A stretch of 15,105 bases of DNA from positions 1 to 15,105 of the forward strand of contig DQOT01000258.1 in NCBI GenBank assembly GCA_015658495.1, in the 5' to 3' direction. The notes beneath the pieces are model-generated. The model did no database searches. It was given only the letters and a program-made list of their open reading frames with translations, and was not told where the DNA came from. The position numbers and the translations under genes are program-made. Below are positions 14,949 through 15,105 of this stretch, piece after piece. Origin of the DNA: Fidelibacterota bacterium. GTDB lineage: Bacteria; Fidelibacterota; Marinisomatia; Marinisomatales; UBA1611. The stretch's first letter is position 1. Every line of letters starts with the position of its first letter.

Positions 14949-15105
14949 CTATTTAAGCAATACCATCTTTTTAGTCTGTCTGAACTGCCCTGCATCTATC
15001 GTATACAGATACATTCCTGCTGATACTGGTGCACCTTTATCATTGGTAGCATTCCATTGGATAGAACGATATCCAGCTGATTGATTACTATTCACCAATG
15101 ATTTA
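14949..15105 (-). CDS. C-terminal fragment of a second secreted protein with the same sorting domain
   Basis: I translated this by hand: it is open from the right edge to TAG at 14949-14951, giving the last 51 residues. The fragment contains GYRSIQWNATNDKGAPVSAG and ends KKMVLLK. It aligns without gaps to the end of the sugar dehydrogenase (GYKSVQWNAANNAGQPVSAG, RKMVLLK), so it is the C-terminal half of the same Por/type IX-like sorting domain. The DNA is also visibly similar. The function of the missing N-terminal part cannot be told; it could be a paralogous dehydrogenase or an unrelated cargo sharing only the tail. Confidence 0.88.
   Translation of the reverse strand, partial: KSLVNSNQSAGYRSIQWNATNDKGAPVSAGMYLYTIDAGQFRQTKKMVLLK

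Noticed and set aside
14870..14995. Upstream in-frame ATG extending the sugar dehydrogenase by 42 residues
   Set aside because: It would run through a strong terminator (14903-14924) and put a non-signal stretch before an otherwise perfect signal peptide at 14869.

Overview
The window looks like chromosomal housekeeping DNA from a Gram-negative member of the FCB superphylum. The best guess is Candidatus Marinimicrobia (Neomarinimicrobiota, SAR406) or a close relative. The evidence is an LptD-type outer-membrane LPS transporter, a secreted enzyme ending in a Por/type IX-like sorting domain with the YQNYPNPFNP signature, a carboxypeptidase-regulatory-like N-terminal domain typical of FCB TonB-dependent receptors, and a dimeric (alpha2) glycyl-tRNA synthetase. 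The phylum is inferred from protein style; no marker gene was placed on a tree.

Layout. From 1 to 12686 almost everything lies on the minus strand. In transcription order this is rarA, lptD, a small zinc-ribbon/DUF2007-like gene, hisS, topA, a ccmH-like cytochrome c maturation gene, glyQS, a signal-peptide-bearing isoaspartyl peptidase/asparaginase, and the start of a TonB-receptor-like gene cut by the left edge. Several junctions overlap by 1-4 bases (rarA/lptD, zinc-ribbon/hisS, glyQS/asparaginase), which suggests translational coupling. On the plus strand an FKBP-type prolyl isomerase lipoprotein diverges from rarA and is followed by a hairpin and a tRNA. From 13439 to the right edge are two minus-strand genes for exported proteins with near-identical sorting tails: a PQQ-type sugar dehydrogenase and a second protein seen only as its last 51 residues.

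How the genes work together. The main block mixes translation (hisS, glyQS), DNA topology and repair (topA, rarA) and envelope biogenesis (lptD, ccmH-like). It does not form one pathway. The right end encodes exported catabolic or surface proteins.

I found no complete new multi-gene system. The interesting material is between or inside the housekeeping genes: (i) a tRNA with a serine CGA anticodon on a short-variable-loop, Thr-like body; (ii) a ~226-bp non-coding element of nested hairpins filling the topA/ccmH junction, resembling a non-autonomous IS200/IS605-type element; (iii) a 52-bp palindromic repeat read in frame inside the lptD N-terminus; (iv) TTCGACAAGCTCA-type dispersed repeats in two intergenic spaces. 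No CRISPR array, rRNA gene, complete transposase or phage gene is visible.
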